DNA of 64,000 nucleotides. It comes from Cerrena zonata (Eukaryota; Basidiomycota; Agaricomycetes; Polyporales; Cerrenaceae). Every line of letters starts with the position of its first letter. Within the stretch, counting starts at the first letter, position 1. Under the pieces are notes generated by a model that was not told the origin of the DNA, did not search any database, and saw only the letters and a list, made by a program, of their open reading frames with translations. The translations under genes and the position numbers were made by a program. Of the stretch, positions 36,001 to 45,069 are shown piece by piece. The stretch covers positions 1,612,001 to 1,676,000 of the forward strand of contig JASBNA010000007.1 in assembly GCA_038087015.1 (NCBI GenBank), written 5' to 3'.

Positions 36001-38809
36001 TGAGGTAGACTAGAAACGAATCAAAGTCATTATCATCTGTGTCCCAATACGGACCATTCTCCCAAAGTATGTTTTGAGCATTAGAGGCAAAAATATCACC
36101 TATACGGGTGACCTTACCACCTTCTTTACAGGTTATAGGTAAACATACAAGTGGTTCATTGTCCGGAACCTGTGTTGTATTGAAGTCCAAGAGAGTTGAA
36201 GACTCTGAGAATTCATTGATAGGATTATCAATTATAATTGAATCCGATTGCAGTCGATCGAACTCGATTTGTGTGGTGAGTTCTTCCACACTTTCGGTGT
36301 AAGATGTAACGGTCCTATAATGAGAATTAATCTCATTATTAATAGAATGGAGACGATCAGTGTATCGCTCGAGTTGTCGGTCACGACAAATGATTTTCTT
36401 ATCATACAAGGTAATGAGGTTCTCGAGAGTAGCTATTAACTGCTTTCGTTGTTCTAGGATCTCTTCCTCAACGATTTCAAGCTCGTGATCTTCTGGTAGA
36501 TCGTCAGAATCAATTCCATTGATATCAACATGATTCAAACTCAGCTCGTCAATACGAGCAGTGGATTCGCTCAGTACACGAAGGTGTTCAGAGCTCCGTG
36601 AATCAATATTTACATTGAAGGAGGGTATACCAGGTGGTTTGCCTTTCTTATTGGTATGTACCTTCTGATTATCAGGGCAATTTCGGCTGAAATGTCCAGC
36701 TTGCTTGCAAATAAAGCAACTACCTGAAGCCATCAAATCCGCTTTCTCTTTTTCAGACATACGCGGAGTTGGCTTAACAAACTGCCGATGCTTTTGAGCA
36801 CCCGATGAAGGTCGTGACTGATCACGATCGTATCGTTTGAACTGGTGAGGTTTACCAGTATATTGGTGGCCCTCGGGTCTGTCAACTCGTTTAGAAGATG
36901 ATCTGGAATAACGAGAGGATCGAGATTGCTGATCACAACTGGGTCGCCGATCATTAGGCTGAGAGGGAGGCCTAGAGGTATGTTTTCCAGACTTGTCATG
37001 CCTATTCTCAACGCGTTCACCAACACGCTCAGCTATTTCTAGGATTTCCGCAGCATCGACTACTCGTTTCCAAGAAGCGGACATAGGAGTAAGCTTTTCT
37101 TTCCATAATCCCTTCTGAATATAGATGTTAAGCCCATTCCAGAGTTTCGTGACTCGTTCACGCTCGCTTAATTCTCCTACAATGAGGAATAAATTTTCCA
37201 GCTCATGAACGTATTGCCGGACAGTCAGGTCGCGTTGATACAAGGTGCGTAATTTCCCTTGCATCTGAAGTCGATAATCGACGGGGAAACAATAATTGAA
37301 CAACCCTTCAAAGAATTCATGAAGTGACCAAGACCCAGGGTTGTGGGATACTGTGGTGACAAAATATTCGTAGGCTATGCCTCGAAGAAAATTAGAAACT
37401 GTCGATGCGTGCATACGCTTATCGACATTATACCCTTTAATGTATTCGGTACATTGACGGACAAACTTATGAAAAGCTTGCGCATCCTGCTTTCCGTCAT
37501 AGCGATCGGGCTTGATAGGGTGTAAACGAGCCCTCTTTGCAGACTTAGATTTCTCGATCTGCTTACGACGTCGCCGCTTGCGACTGGTCGTGGACGACAT
37601 CGAGGGTGAAGATTCATCACCAGAATTAGAATAATCAGGAGGTTCAGTATCCGAAGAATCATCTTCAGAGGATGATGAACCTGAGGAATCTGATGGAGGC
37701 CCATCGTCCTTGGGCAAGGTCTTTAGGTTATTCAACACTCGACCAATATAGCTTCCAGGGAGTATCTGTGATACAGGGTTCATAGCCGAAACGGTGAGCT
37801 TAATACCCGTCTTCTTAGAACGTTTACGAGGCTTATGAGCCGTAGTATTTTTATTATTCTCTTTGTCTGCTTTCGTTACAGTAGGACCCGTAGGAACGGT
37901 CTGTACCGATTCTTCGGGTATGTTATGGTCTCTTACTACCAGACCTCTGATGGTTCCTTCAGTTTGAGGAGGTACTTCCTGGTTCAAGGGACCAGGAGCC
38001 GGTTCAACAGGCATCGAGTGGTCGATCGAATCGTTATTCTGCTCGACGCGCGAAGCCTCGGGAGCATTCATTCTGTGCTTAAGCGAAGCCCAGTATTGTA
38101 GAGCTGCATGCTGTTCTGCTTCATTCAGATCACGCCAGTCTTCATTCTCATTAGACATTTTGAGACCGGAATATAATTCATATTCCTTACGTTGAGCATC
38201 AGGGTCTAGCTCATCAAGAGGGATGCCACTACTACCCCAGTTGCGGGCATCCACTGTCTTGCCTTGTTGTTTAGACATGCCCTCTCCCCTAGAGGGACTT
38301 CGAGATCGGTTATGCAATCCAATGTTATTGTTGTTCTGAACAAGTCTAGCTACATTTGGTGTGCTTGTAGCGATAGGGGACCGAGTTCGTCTTCCGCGAC
38401 GAACCTCAGTCCATTCCCCGTCATTGTCATGACTTCCCTCATTGGCCATAGAGGGTTCTAAGTTCATAACGACATCGTCAACGCTCGAAATTGAGCTAAG
38501 TGAACTATCGGCTCCGGCATTAGGGCCAGGAGCACTCCCTTCAGCCTCAACGGCTTTAGGAGAAGGGGATCGCGACGCGACCACATCGCTATACAAGCGA
38601 GGGGACTGAGCGTCGGAAGAGACGTTCTCCCCGACTGGGGTCTTGGAACCGTCTCTTTCTACAAGGGGCAAAGGTGAACTTTCATCATTAGAAGTTTCGA
38701 ACATACCGGGAATATTGGCAACCGGCGACGACGTCAAAGATGAACGTTGTCGGCGAGCACTCTTGGAACGAAGGTTGTAGGGTTGGTATCGGTTATTGGT
38801 AGAGGACAT
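30059..38809 (-). CDS. chromovirus Gag-Pol polyprotein, single frame
   Basis: 2,916 residues from the first ATG (MSSTNNRYQPYNL, 38809); the frame stays open upstream to 39028 but has no ATG. In order: a disordered Ser-rich N-terminus, a Gag domain (about residues 430-590), a CCHC zinc knuckle CFICKQAGHFSRNC at 698-711, a ~400-residue coiled-coil-bearing spacer, an aspartic protease ALLDSGS with Asp near 1142, a reverse transcriptase with YLDDIVIY at 1462, an RNase H WLVTDGSIAG, and a second ~330-residue spacer (about 1740-2070). Next is an integrase with a CxxC zinc site near 2127, GIDFVG Asp near 2163 and ESDGSTERANR, then a chromodomain WAIESIVSHRG from 2463 with TWVPYDLI. Last is a ~400-residue C-terminal domain of unknown role. 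There is no frameshift between gag and pol. I infer that the protein is made as one chain and processed. Confidence 0.96.
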   Translation of the reverse strand: MSSTNNRYQPYNLRSKSARRQRSSLTSSPVANIPGMFETSNDESSPLPLVERDGSKTPVGENVSSDAQSPRLYSDVVASRSPSPKAVEAEGSAPGPNAGADSSLSSISSVDDVVMNLEPSMANEGSHDNDGEWTEVRRGRRTRSPIATSTPNVARLVQNNNNIGLHNRSRSPSRGEGMSKQQGKTVDARNWGSSGIPLDELDPDAQRKEYELYSGLKMSNENEDWRDLNEAEQHAALQYWASLKHRMNAPEASRVEQNNDSIDHSMPVEPAPGPLNQEVPPQTEGTIRGLVVRDHNIPEESVQTVPTGPTVTKADKENNKNTTAHKPRKRSKKTGIKLTVSAMNPVSQILPGSYIGRVLNNLKTLPKDDGPPSDSSGSSSSEDDSSDTEPPDYSNSGDESSPSMSSTTSRKRRRRKQIEKSKSAKRARLHPIKPDRYDGKQDAQAFHKFVRQCTEYIKGYNVDKRMHASTVSNFLRGIAYEYFVTTVSHNPGSWSLHEFFEGLFNYCFPVDYRLQMQGKLRTLYQRDLTVRQYVHELENLFLIVGELSERERVTKLWNGLNIYIQKGLWKEKLTPMSASWKRVVDAAEILEIAERVGERVENRHDKSGKHTSRPPSQPNDRRPSCDQQSRSSRYSRSSSKRVDRPEGHQYTGKPHQFKRYDRDQSRPSSGAQKHRQFVKPTPRMSEKEKADLMASGSCFICKQAGHFSRNCPDNQKVHTNKKGKPPGIPSFNVNIDSRSSEHLRVLSESTARIDELSLNHVDINGIDSDDLPEDHELEIVEEEILEQRKQLIATLENLITLYDKKIICRDRQLERYTDRLHSINNEINSHYRTVTSYTESVEELTTQIEFDRLQSDSIIIDNPINEFSESSTLLDFNTTQVPDNEPLVCLPITCKEGGKVTRIGDIFASNAQNILWENGPYWDTDDNDFDSFLVYLTKGDRYVISHPEILDDVLIDATLLHDSEFDLPAWYRLQIEAQIGAGVAPLRNISRLGNPYGRETQRQLNSIFPWPSTETMDSGRRSLRFTCFPDNEDNMIILDEYLDIRVSVSADLLRRRNFNLINWYATTARRIIFSNESISSKCYTAGFDTDLHLMVARPAPSIPSISAVQRNSGTPRDFKRLIPEPAVVVVNVNGHPARALLDSGSLADFMSAKLAHQLNIKAFELQKPLPVHLAVQGSRAKINLGCQAELAYQGISAPRYFDIINLLNYDLILGTPFMFQHQITIGFNPMTVLVGSVQAQKIQGKHVRTLESRAAEIFEERLDAARNLLREYAAPICKEASDSPLPPLRAINHTIPLKDPTVTYSWRPSRCPDAHRASWIEKRDAYLQSGRWKMTTARNASPMLLLTKPGTGIKDIPHKLRCVVDLRERNKNTHKVTSPLPDIDAILRRLSRKPYRSLIDGKDAYEHIRIDPAHVDRTAMTTPDGNMVSLVLQQGDCNAVATYQTLMNHIFGSFISVFMDVYLDDIVIYSDTLEDHINHVKQVIDILRRENLYLSAGKLQFLCKEMKVLGRIVDDDGIRMDPDKIDNVLNWKVPTNKELLRGFLGSVGYLADDIATVRIPMGILTSLTGSESSFKWDYTHQRAFDEVKRLVEAHREHRRMPLDYSPGAEPIWLVTDGSIAGIAGVVTQGHDFRTGRVAAFYSAKLTSAQSNYPVHEIEMLAGVESMLRHREILLGCHFTWVTDHKGLTHLLKQRNLSGRQARWLEKISEFDFEVQYLPGTENVLADALSRIYSFDLPGTVRAPSEYTQHDDSSLLAYRLASAAISMPVYVGIEASAMRLRSHPLPPQTVIQSKPIARKKHAEPVDTGHDMPVPGVCRQQTLMAGTGRRVSLELAVSTRSQQRSYAARMPDGTTTEVGEHGVAQHPSSHSMNPVTSSTPDGSQVLHQPSMAAERQYDSLQDESFGTMTNIPPLAEVEPLSTTDVQTKRPRRMKVPVPPADTGRPETSREFAKRIHRVVLHGPRGQRQEGVSADVSNVPHKQHPMSPKEVSSTSDNGNHLPLHVESSEPQIVQHSQFIQHLAESNENIDLPRMLQWRYNEDKFFAIILKAPKDFKNFRYEKSEGLMYLKEKEEEFLCIPNVIVNGRSVREIIIEHAHSLLAHLGSFKTLSLLRDHVWWKTMNNDVKTYCESCMTCRRSKPSNKKPYGLLNPLKVPSHPWESIGIDFVGPLPESKSRDATFDSITVIIDLLTGMVHLIPSRINYTAKNIAELIFAEVYKHHGMPRSIVSDRDVLFTSLFWKHLHELIGVKLKMSSAYHPESDGSTERANRTVTQMLRQCVNPSQKDWVTKLPAIEFAINLARSDSTGYAPFFLNMGRMPRSMIWDNAGKDEYPAVRVYAQRVKSAIMAAHDSIIAARTKQVRDANRRRRPAPFSEQDLVYVSTKNISLPKGLARKLAPKYIGPYRITKDFHNNSYRLALPANLTRRGIHSVFHASLLRIHVPNDDRLFPGRLDSQVAELEDKDGEWAIESIVSHRGSKQSAIFEAVWKSGDRTWVPYDLIAHLPAIKSYFEVLDIDNVAQLPLGNGTPPTDDPQVYLGHLDIQTRRKSIKGVSRKPVRQRGPQTRTHLKNCFICRSHPSVPCPSSQSPPPDHIPYSALHHFVSLAVAMSPPIRVNQTTIRLPGNGGLNLRDPANGNIIHVSVELGHTYLDFDTKLRQGDFALNRDPFPCGYLQFCAAFNADITYLYKFTTFNPTSGDICHQGQRIAANILVPELAQASKEAGSERTEYVDGQDDVVKFILLSKARSEMNRKMNYAKARQERNMQKKRNPNGGLHRKVSAAALFAGAVNLDAPPPLAPAAPIAPHPTPPHSPQTSTSNLQGPSDFGFTEFFSMGQLPFSGMQNDITMSDLTSTTGMSNVTSGNDQDVSKGKEKKKKGKLPNFTKKKDTGSGEGNSGGSNVPVNASASSVAADGFIDLHDD

Positions 38810-39033
38810 TGTTTTCGATAGGGGTTTCGAGGCGACGAGAAGATAGGGGTCGACGAGAGAGATAAGAGATATGTTTGTAAGGGTTTTTGTTGACGACAAG
38901 GAAGGGGGGGGACCACAGTTGATCAGACTTGGTGACCACCAACAGCCGTCGTTATAGATGAGAGAGAGAGAACAAGAGACGAGAGAGTAGAGAGTAAGAG
39001 TAGAGGGTAGAGAGTCTTTGGCTGTCAAAAAAA

Positions 39034-39125
39034 TGTAACGTTCGCACGCCTAATGGGGCAGTGGTGACGTTACGAACCGTCGAAGAACAGAGACAGGTGT
39101 AAAGACGTGCCCACAGTCAAAAAAA
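39034..39125 (-). repeat. 92-bp tandem copy of LTR end plus leader
   Basis: Positions 39034-39109 repeat the first 76 bases of the right LTR (39126-39201), and the adjoining GTCAAAAAAA (39024-39033) recurs at 39116-39125. In element sense this is a second copy of the U5 end, with its own 16-base leader, placed after the 5' LTR. The left LTR has no such copy. Confidence 0.93.
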
Positions 39126-39453
39126 TGTAACGTTCGCACGCCTAATGGGGCAGTGGTGACGTTACGAACCGTCGAAGAACAGAGACAGGTGTAAAGACGT
39201 GTCTTATTCCAAACGGACTCGGGGAACAAGTAAGCAACGCGAGTCGTTTATATACAGGATAGCAGGCGCCTAGTGAGGACGAGTCAGAGACGAGTCAAGT
39301 AACAAGAGTCAGTTAGAGTACAACTAGGCAGGAGTCAAGGGATAAGATAAACTAGTCAGATTGTATAGGGATAAGAAAGGAGGAAAGAATAAGTCAATGA
39401 GCCGAAGACCGGGACGATCGGCAATAGAACGAATCCGGAACCGGAGTGCTACA
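39126..39453 (-). repeat. right LTR (5' LTR in element sense)
   Basis: 328 bp, same sequence as the left LTR by eye. In element sense it carries the active promoter (TATATAAA at about 39246-39255) that drives gag-pol. Confidence 0.95.
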
Positions 39454-39929
39454 GTCCGGCACACACAGACACGTCGCAGCCTCTTCTGAAGCGTTTCACC
39501 TCATTTTCCTCCTTCACTATGTCCACCTCACTCCTCATTACTAGGGACCATCTTCTCCCCCATATCGTACACAAATTACTACTCTAATAAGACCAAGAAC
39601 GTAACATATCATATCGATATTGTCAACAAATTGTGCGTAGCGAATTTTTTTCACCGCGACTCCGGGTTTTGTTATGAAAAGATGAACCTCTTTTACATTT
39701 GCACGTCAGTCTGAGTATCGTGGCGTCTTACGGATGACATGATACACTTGATGCTAATCTTTCGCTTTTTCTGATCCTAAACAACATAACTCCTCTTGGA
39801 CCTGCTTCTGCTTTATGTTCAATGTACTTACCACTATGTTCAGGTCCGGTTTTTTGACCGTTGGTTTGAGGCTATTCGGAACTATCTCTGCAAAGCTCAC
39901 CGCCCAAGATCACTCCTTGCTGAGCCAAG
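39454..39929. promoter_or_regulatory. ALG7 promoter half of a split divergent promoter
   Basis: Begins with the right GTCCG duplication (39454-39458). Without the element, the two start codons would be about 560 bases apart. No TATA box was evident. Confidence 0.5.
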
Positions 39930-41730
39930 ATGACAGGGCAACCAGGTCCCAGAGCACTTCCATCTATCCTTCTTTTTTCGCTACTGCCGATCGGTGGATG
40001 GCTGCTCATTCGTCCGCTGCTTGATCCATTGCCACCTCTGCCGGCGTTGCATGCTTCTTTGGGGTTTTCTATAATTGCTTTTGTCTCTACCTTGTACTTG
40101 GTGCCTGCATTAGGACCGACTTTTGTCAAAGCGAGACTTTTTGGGAGAGATTTGTTAAAACCTTACGAGAGTCAAATGTACGTAGTATTGGTAAAACTGA
40201 ATGAGAATTCGATGCTGATGAGAAATACCAGACCAGAGAGTCAAGGCCTTGTATGCGCCTCCATATACATTCTCCTGCTTATTCTATTCATTCCATTCGC
40301 ATTTTCCGATGTGTTTATGGGCCTACATAACACCGAGAAAGGTAGACCTAGGGAAGGTCTTGTAGTAACTGAGTTTCCCCATCACAAGGTTTGTAATTCT
40401 ACTTTGCCGGCAAGTCGTCGTATTGAAAATATCGTAGCTGGCAGTATACCTCTCGTCGTTATTATCGCTTCTTATAGCGACTATGCTAGGATTTTTGGAT
40501 GACGTCTTCGACATTCGATGGAGACACAAATTGCCGATTCCCATCATAGCATCTATACCTCTCTTGATAGTTTACTACTCAGAGAGAGGTAACACGAACG
40601 TCGTGGTTCCAATCCCTTTTCGTTGGCTTCTGGGAAGCTTAATCAATCTCGGTAAGTAGAACGAGGCGGTCGTTTAGAAGTGAACATGCAAACTCACACC
40701 ATGTCATCTTGTTAGGCCCTCTTTACTACGTGTATATGTCCCTTCTATCTACGTTCAGCACCAACAGTATCAACATTCTGGCGGGGATCAACGGCTCCGA
40801 AACATCTCAAGCTCTCATAATCGCACTCTCTGTCATACTCAATGATCTTCTCTACCTTCCATGGTCCATTGACTTACACATCCCACTTCACTTGCTCGGC
40901 AATCAAGCGGAAGTAGAAGTTGGCGGTGTATGGAAAGCCGGAATGGCATATGGGAGTAGAGAGCTGGTAGAGAGACACCTATTCAGTTTGTATTTCATGT
41001 TACCGCTCGTGGGTGTTTGTGCAGGCTTTTTGTATCACAATTGGTTAGTCATCGTTGGTCCATGGTGGTACTTGATGTTGCAACTGAATTGATTTTGGTT
41101 TTAGGTATCCGGCACGTGCATTCCCAGGAGATACTCTTTGTTATGTGACGGGGATGGCATTCTCAGTTGTCGGGATTCAGGCACATTTTTCCAAGACGCT
41201 GCTGCTATTCTTTATACCCCAGATCTTCAATTTCTTGTTGTCTTGCCCTCAATTGTTCGGGTTGGTCCCATGTCCAAGGCACCGTGTCCCAAGGTATGTA
41301 TTGGCTAGCATGTTCGTTGGTGATCGTTCTCACTGGCTGTTCTTGTAGATTCGACAGAGAGACAGGTCTATTATACCCCTCAAGGGCGGGTGTTACAGAA
41401 AGCAAGAAACCGTTATCGAAACTGGCGCTACTTATCCTTCGTATTTTCTCCGCGCTTGGGTTTGTCGAGCTCACAGTTGACCCACAAACGGGTAGAGCCG
41501 AAACGACCAATTTAACAATCCTAAATACGCTATTGGTTAGATTCGGGCCGAAGAAGGAAGACGAGCTCGTGAAAATGCTAGTCTATACACAGGTATGTTC
41601 TCCACTTGTGAAATGTCGCAATCAGAAGCCGTTGCTAAAGTGAGCACGATAACAGGTGTCAGGGAGTGTTTTGGCGTTTATTATACGATACGGATTGGCT
41701 GGACTAGTATACGACGGCAACAGGAGGTGA
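39930..41730 (+). CDS. ALG7: UDP-GlcNAc:dolichyl-phosphate GlcNAc-1-P transferase
   Basis: First enzyme of the N-glycan precursor pathway on the ER membrane and the target of tunicamycin. My seven-exon model is 39930-40177, 40232-40388, 40438-40651, 40716-41043, 41105-41293, 41349-41592 and 41656-41730, giving 484 residues, near the usual size. Seen: [50 protein letters not shown], the [13 protein letters not shown] catalytic block, [49 protein letters not shown] and [10 protein letters not shown]. About ten hydrophobic helices are present. The first intron (54 nt) is a multiple of three without a stop, so its retention would add 18 residues rather than break the protein. The start is the ATG of [12 protein letters not shown]. 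Confidence 0.95.
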
Positions 41731-42494
41731 TGCTCGACTCGAACACAATTATGATATATCATATTGGAGCACCTTTCATAAGCTTCTAGTTTTCCTTTTC
41801 GCGCAGTGTGATACTGATGTCCGGTCGTGTCAACCCATGAGCGTTTTTTGTGGCACTGGTAAGGCATCCCACTGTCCTCTGTGCGGCACTATTAGCAACC
41901 TTCACAGGAAAATACTATAACCCCGGTCAAAAGCCGTTGGTTTTGCCGCCTCAAATAGTCGCTTTGCTGAACAACATCTTTCAAGTTTCGATATCCCCGA
42001 CTCTCAATTCAATTTAAAGGCGTTAGTGCGTAATCGCGCTCCGGACATCCTCGGGCTTCAGTAACTTTTCGACATCGAGGTGTTCACAGTCGTTCACACT
42101 CGAAATAACCTTAGGAACACAGTAGGAACTACAAGTCGGGACGACTTGGAGTAGGAGATGGCTAGGAAATTAGAGGTTGGTCTGGTGATGTCTCAATAAG
42201 ACAATATTGTAAGCGGCGCGCCGTTTTCCTCATTCGGAATTGCGTCGGAGTGCGGGGAACGATCGCTACCCCGCATTCGGCGTCCTCCGGTACCCCTCAA
42301 GCAATTCTTGTCCTAATCACATGTGGGCCGTGCTCCGAACGGGACCCTATCCTCCTCCGGCTTTAGTGGTCTAGAGTCCGCATTCGACTATACATATGCC
42401 CTAACTCCTCTAAACACGAGCGCACACTCCCTCCTCCCCATCCGCCCCCTTTCTTTCCTTCTTTCCACCTACCATCACTGAATAGTTGTTCACC
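41731..42494. promoter_or_regulatory. intergenic, isocitrate lyase promoter
   Basis: About 760 bases between ALG7 and isocitrate lyase, same direction. The stretch 42190-42380 is GC-rich with many CGG/CCG triplets, which Zn2Cys6 regulators of gluconeogenic genes commonly bind. That reading is an inference from the gene's function. Confidence 0.4.
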
Positions 42495-44402
42495 ATGTCC
42501 TACAACGAACGTGCTGCATTCCAGGCGGAAGTCGCCCAAGTAGAGCAATGGTGGAAGGTATGTAACATGACGTTACCCCATACCCGAGATGTCCTCATCG
42601 CATTCTTTACAGGATTCTCGTTTTGGTCGCGTAAAACGACCATACACTGCTGCACAGGTCGTGTCCAAGAGAGGCACCATTCCTATCTCCTATCCTTCGA
42701 ATGTGCAGGCGAAGAAGCTTTGGGCCACTTTGTCAAAACGCTTTGCTGAGGGAACACCATCACATACCTATGGCGCGTAAGTAAATATTCTCCCGAAGGC
42801 GAGGGATTTAAACCTGACTTCTATTTCAGTCTCGATCCCGTCCAGATTACCCAAATGGCCAAGTATCTCGAAACAGTTTATGTCTCTGGTTGGCAGTCAT
42901 CAAGCACAGCGTCGAGCACGAATGAACCAGGACCTGATCTTGCAGGTATGCAATTGCCGCAAAAACAATCTCTCTCCATTTTTCACGCAACCTGTAGATT
43001 ATCCTTCCAACACGGTCCCGAACAAGGTTGAGCATCTTTTCATGGCTCAGTTGTTCCACGATCGGAAACAACGTGAAGCACGTTCCAGCTTGACAGAAGC
43101 GGAACTTGCGAAGACCCCAGTTATTGATTACCTTCGACCAATCATTGCTGACGCGGATACCGGTCACGGCGGTCTCACTGCTACGATGAAGTTGGCCAAG
43201 ATGTTTGTAGAGAAAGGTGCTGCTGGTATTCACGTTGAAGACCAAGCGCCTGGAACCAAGAAGTGCGGACATATGGCTGGTAAAGTCCTTGTTCCCATCT
43301 CTGAACACATCAATCGCTTGGTGGCCATCAGACTGCAATTCGATATTATGGGCGTCGACAACCTTGTTATTGCCCGAACGGATTCCGAATCCGCCACCCT
43401 CATAACCACCAACATCGATGAACGGGATCATCCCTTCATCTTTGGCTCGACCAACCCAGACCTTCCATCCCTCGTTACCCTCTTGAATGAAGCAGAGAAG
43501 GCTGGTAAAACTGGTGCGGCTTTAGAAGCTGTCGAGGAAGAATGGATGAACAAAGCCAATATCCAACTGTTCTCCACTTCCCTGTCAAATGCCCTCCGCT
43601 CTCAAACGAGCGCCAACCCTCACACCCTTGAAAGGTTCAACGCCCGTATCGCACATTCCTCGTACCCTGAAGCTGTACAGATTGCCAAAAAGGAGTTCGG
43701 TCTGAGGTCGGTACCGTTCTGGGATTGGGACGCACCAAGGACAAGAGAAGGATTCTACAGGTACCAAGGCGGTACCCAATGTGCCATCAACCGTGCCATT
43801 GCTTTTGCGCCTTATGCCGATCTTCTCTGGATGGAGACGAAGAAGCCTATCCTTGCGCAAGCAAGAGAGTTCGCCGAGGGAGTACATGCCGTCTATCCCC
43901 AACAATGGTTAGCGTACAACTTAAGCCCTTCATTCAACTGGGACGCTGCTGGTCTCGGAACAAATGACATGAAGGACTACGTATGGGAATTAGGCAAGCT
44001 TGGCTTTGTTTGGCAGTTCATTACGGTAAGTATTCCATTTCCATTATCCCTATTCTTAACAACGGCTGTACTCACGATACGTTTAGCTCGGCGGTCTGCA
44101 TTCCAACGCCTATATCAGCGACCTCTTCGCGAAGGCTTACGCCGAGGAGGGCATGAAGGCATATGTTGAGCTTGTCCAAAGAAGGGAGCGGGATATCGGA
44201 TGTGACGTCCTTACCCACCAAAAGGTTCGTCCCCTCTATCTATCTTCTTACTAGCCCAATACTGAGTTTGCCTAAGTGGAGCGGAGCTGACTATATGGAT
44301 AACCTGATGAAGACCGTTACGGGCGGTGTTTCATCGACAGCTGCCATGGGTAAGGGTGTGACCGAATCGCAGTTCGGTGATTCGCCCAAATCGAAGTTGT
44401 AA
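42495..44402 (+). CDS. ICL1: isocitrate lyase
   Basis: Splits isocitrate to glyoxylate and succinate in the glyoxylate cycle, needed for growth on acetate, fats or ethanol. My six-exon model is 42495-42557, 42613-42776, 42830-42945, 42998-44025, 44087-44224 and 44277-44402, giving 544 residues. Seen: [30 protein letters not shown], the catalytic [45 protein letters not shown] and [16 protein letters not shown]. The C-terminus ends in SKL, a canonical peroxisomal PTS1, so a peroxisomal/glyoxysomal location is expected. The start is the ATG of [10 protein letters not shown]. Likely repressed by glucose, by family knowledge. Confidence 0.97.
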
Positions 44403-45069
44403 AGTTGTCCCTTGCCTCGGCAGGCTCCTGTGGATGCTGTATTCACCATGTCGGATTCTGAATATCTGTCTTCTCATTCGATCCTTGTACTATATTCCTA
44501 GGAACTAACATACATCAGACGCATAGATGCTGTTTCTATAATTGACTGACGACAACGTGGGGTAGTGAGACAGTCTCGATGTCCGATAATCCGCAAGTTG
44601 AGGTTTTATGTTGGGAAAAGCAGGTGATGGGTTCAGTAGAGCTTGTGAGTGCTTCAGTAAGGTGTTTGGTACCCGTGCCTTTTTATGATCGTCACTCTCG
44701 TCATAGATCTCAATTGATTGGTGGCCCTTCTCTGTCAGAAGGTATGTTGAAACTACATGTGAAAATACGTCCAACGGATGCAGGGAATCTCGTTGTGAGT
44801 TAATGCATCATCGTAAGGGGGACGAAACAATTCATTCGATGAGTGCTTGATTCGAAATCCCACCAACGGGAGTCTTGTGATCCCGCGACCATGTGTATCG
44901 GTTGGCCTTTCTTCTCCACTCCCTCCACATTAATCGCTTCTTCGCAACATGGATGCAGAAAGAAGCTTTGGCATATTTAGAGTAATGGTTATTAGGACAG
45001 AACCCTCGTTCGCGTTCGACTTCGATCCCTGTCTTCAGCGCACCCACAAGGGTCCTCCTACTCAAGGGT
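44403..45069. other. intergenic, isocitrate lyase / giant protein
   Basis: About 670 bases, both flanking genes on the plus strand. Small open frames at 44505-44803 and 44832-45152 overlap on opposite strands and match nothing, so I treat the stretch as 3' UTR plus promoter. Confidence 0.4.

Larger units (their letters stand above)
29700..39453 (-). mobile_element. complete Ty3/gypsy chromovirus
   Basis: Full-length LTR retrotransposon of 9,754 bp on the minus strand, flanked by GTCCG on both sides. It has two 328-bp LTRs that look identical by eye, one uninterrupted gag-pol frame, integrase, and a chromodomain after the integrase, hence a chromovirus. The 5' end in element sense is on the right. 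The first bases after the 5' LTR are T-rich (TTTTTTTGACAGCC) and do not resemble a common TGG-type tRNA primer site. A purine run (GGAGGG) precedes the 3' LTR. Identical LTRs and an intact frame point to a very recent insertion. It separates the Prp24/SART3-type gene from ALG7. Confidence 0.97.

Noticed and set aside
38812..39028. N-terminal extension of gag-pol to 39028
   Set aside because: No ATG in this stretch; the first codon would be TTG, and the sequence is leader-like.
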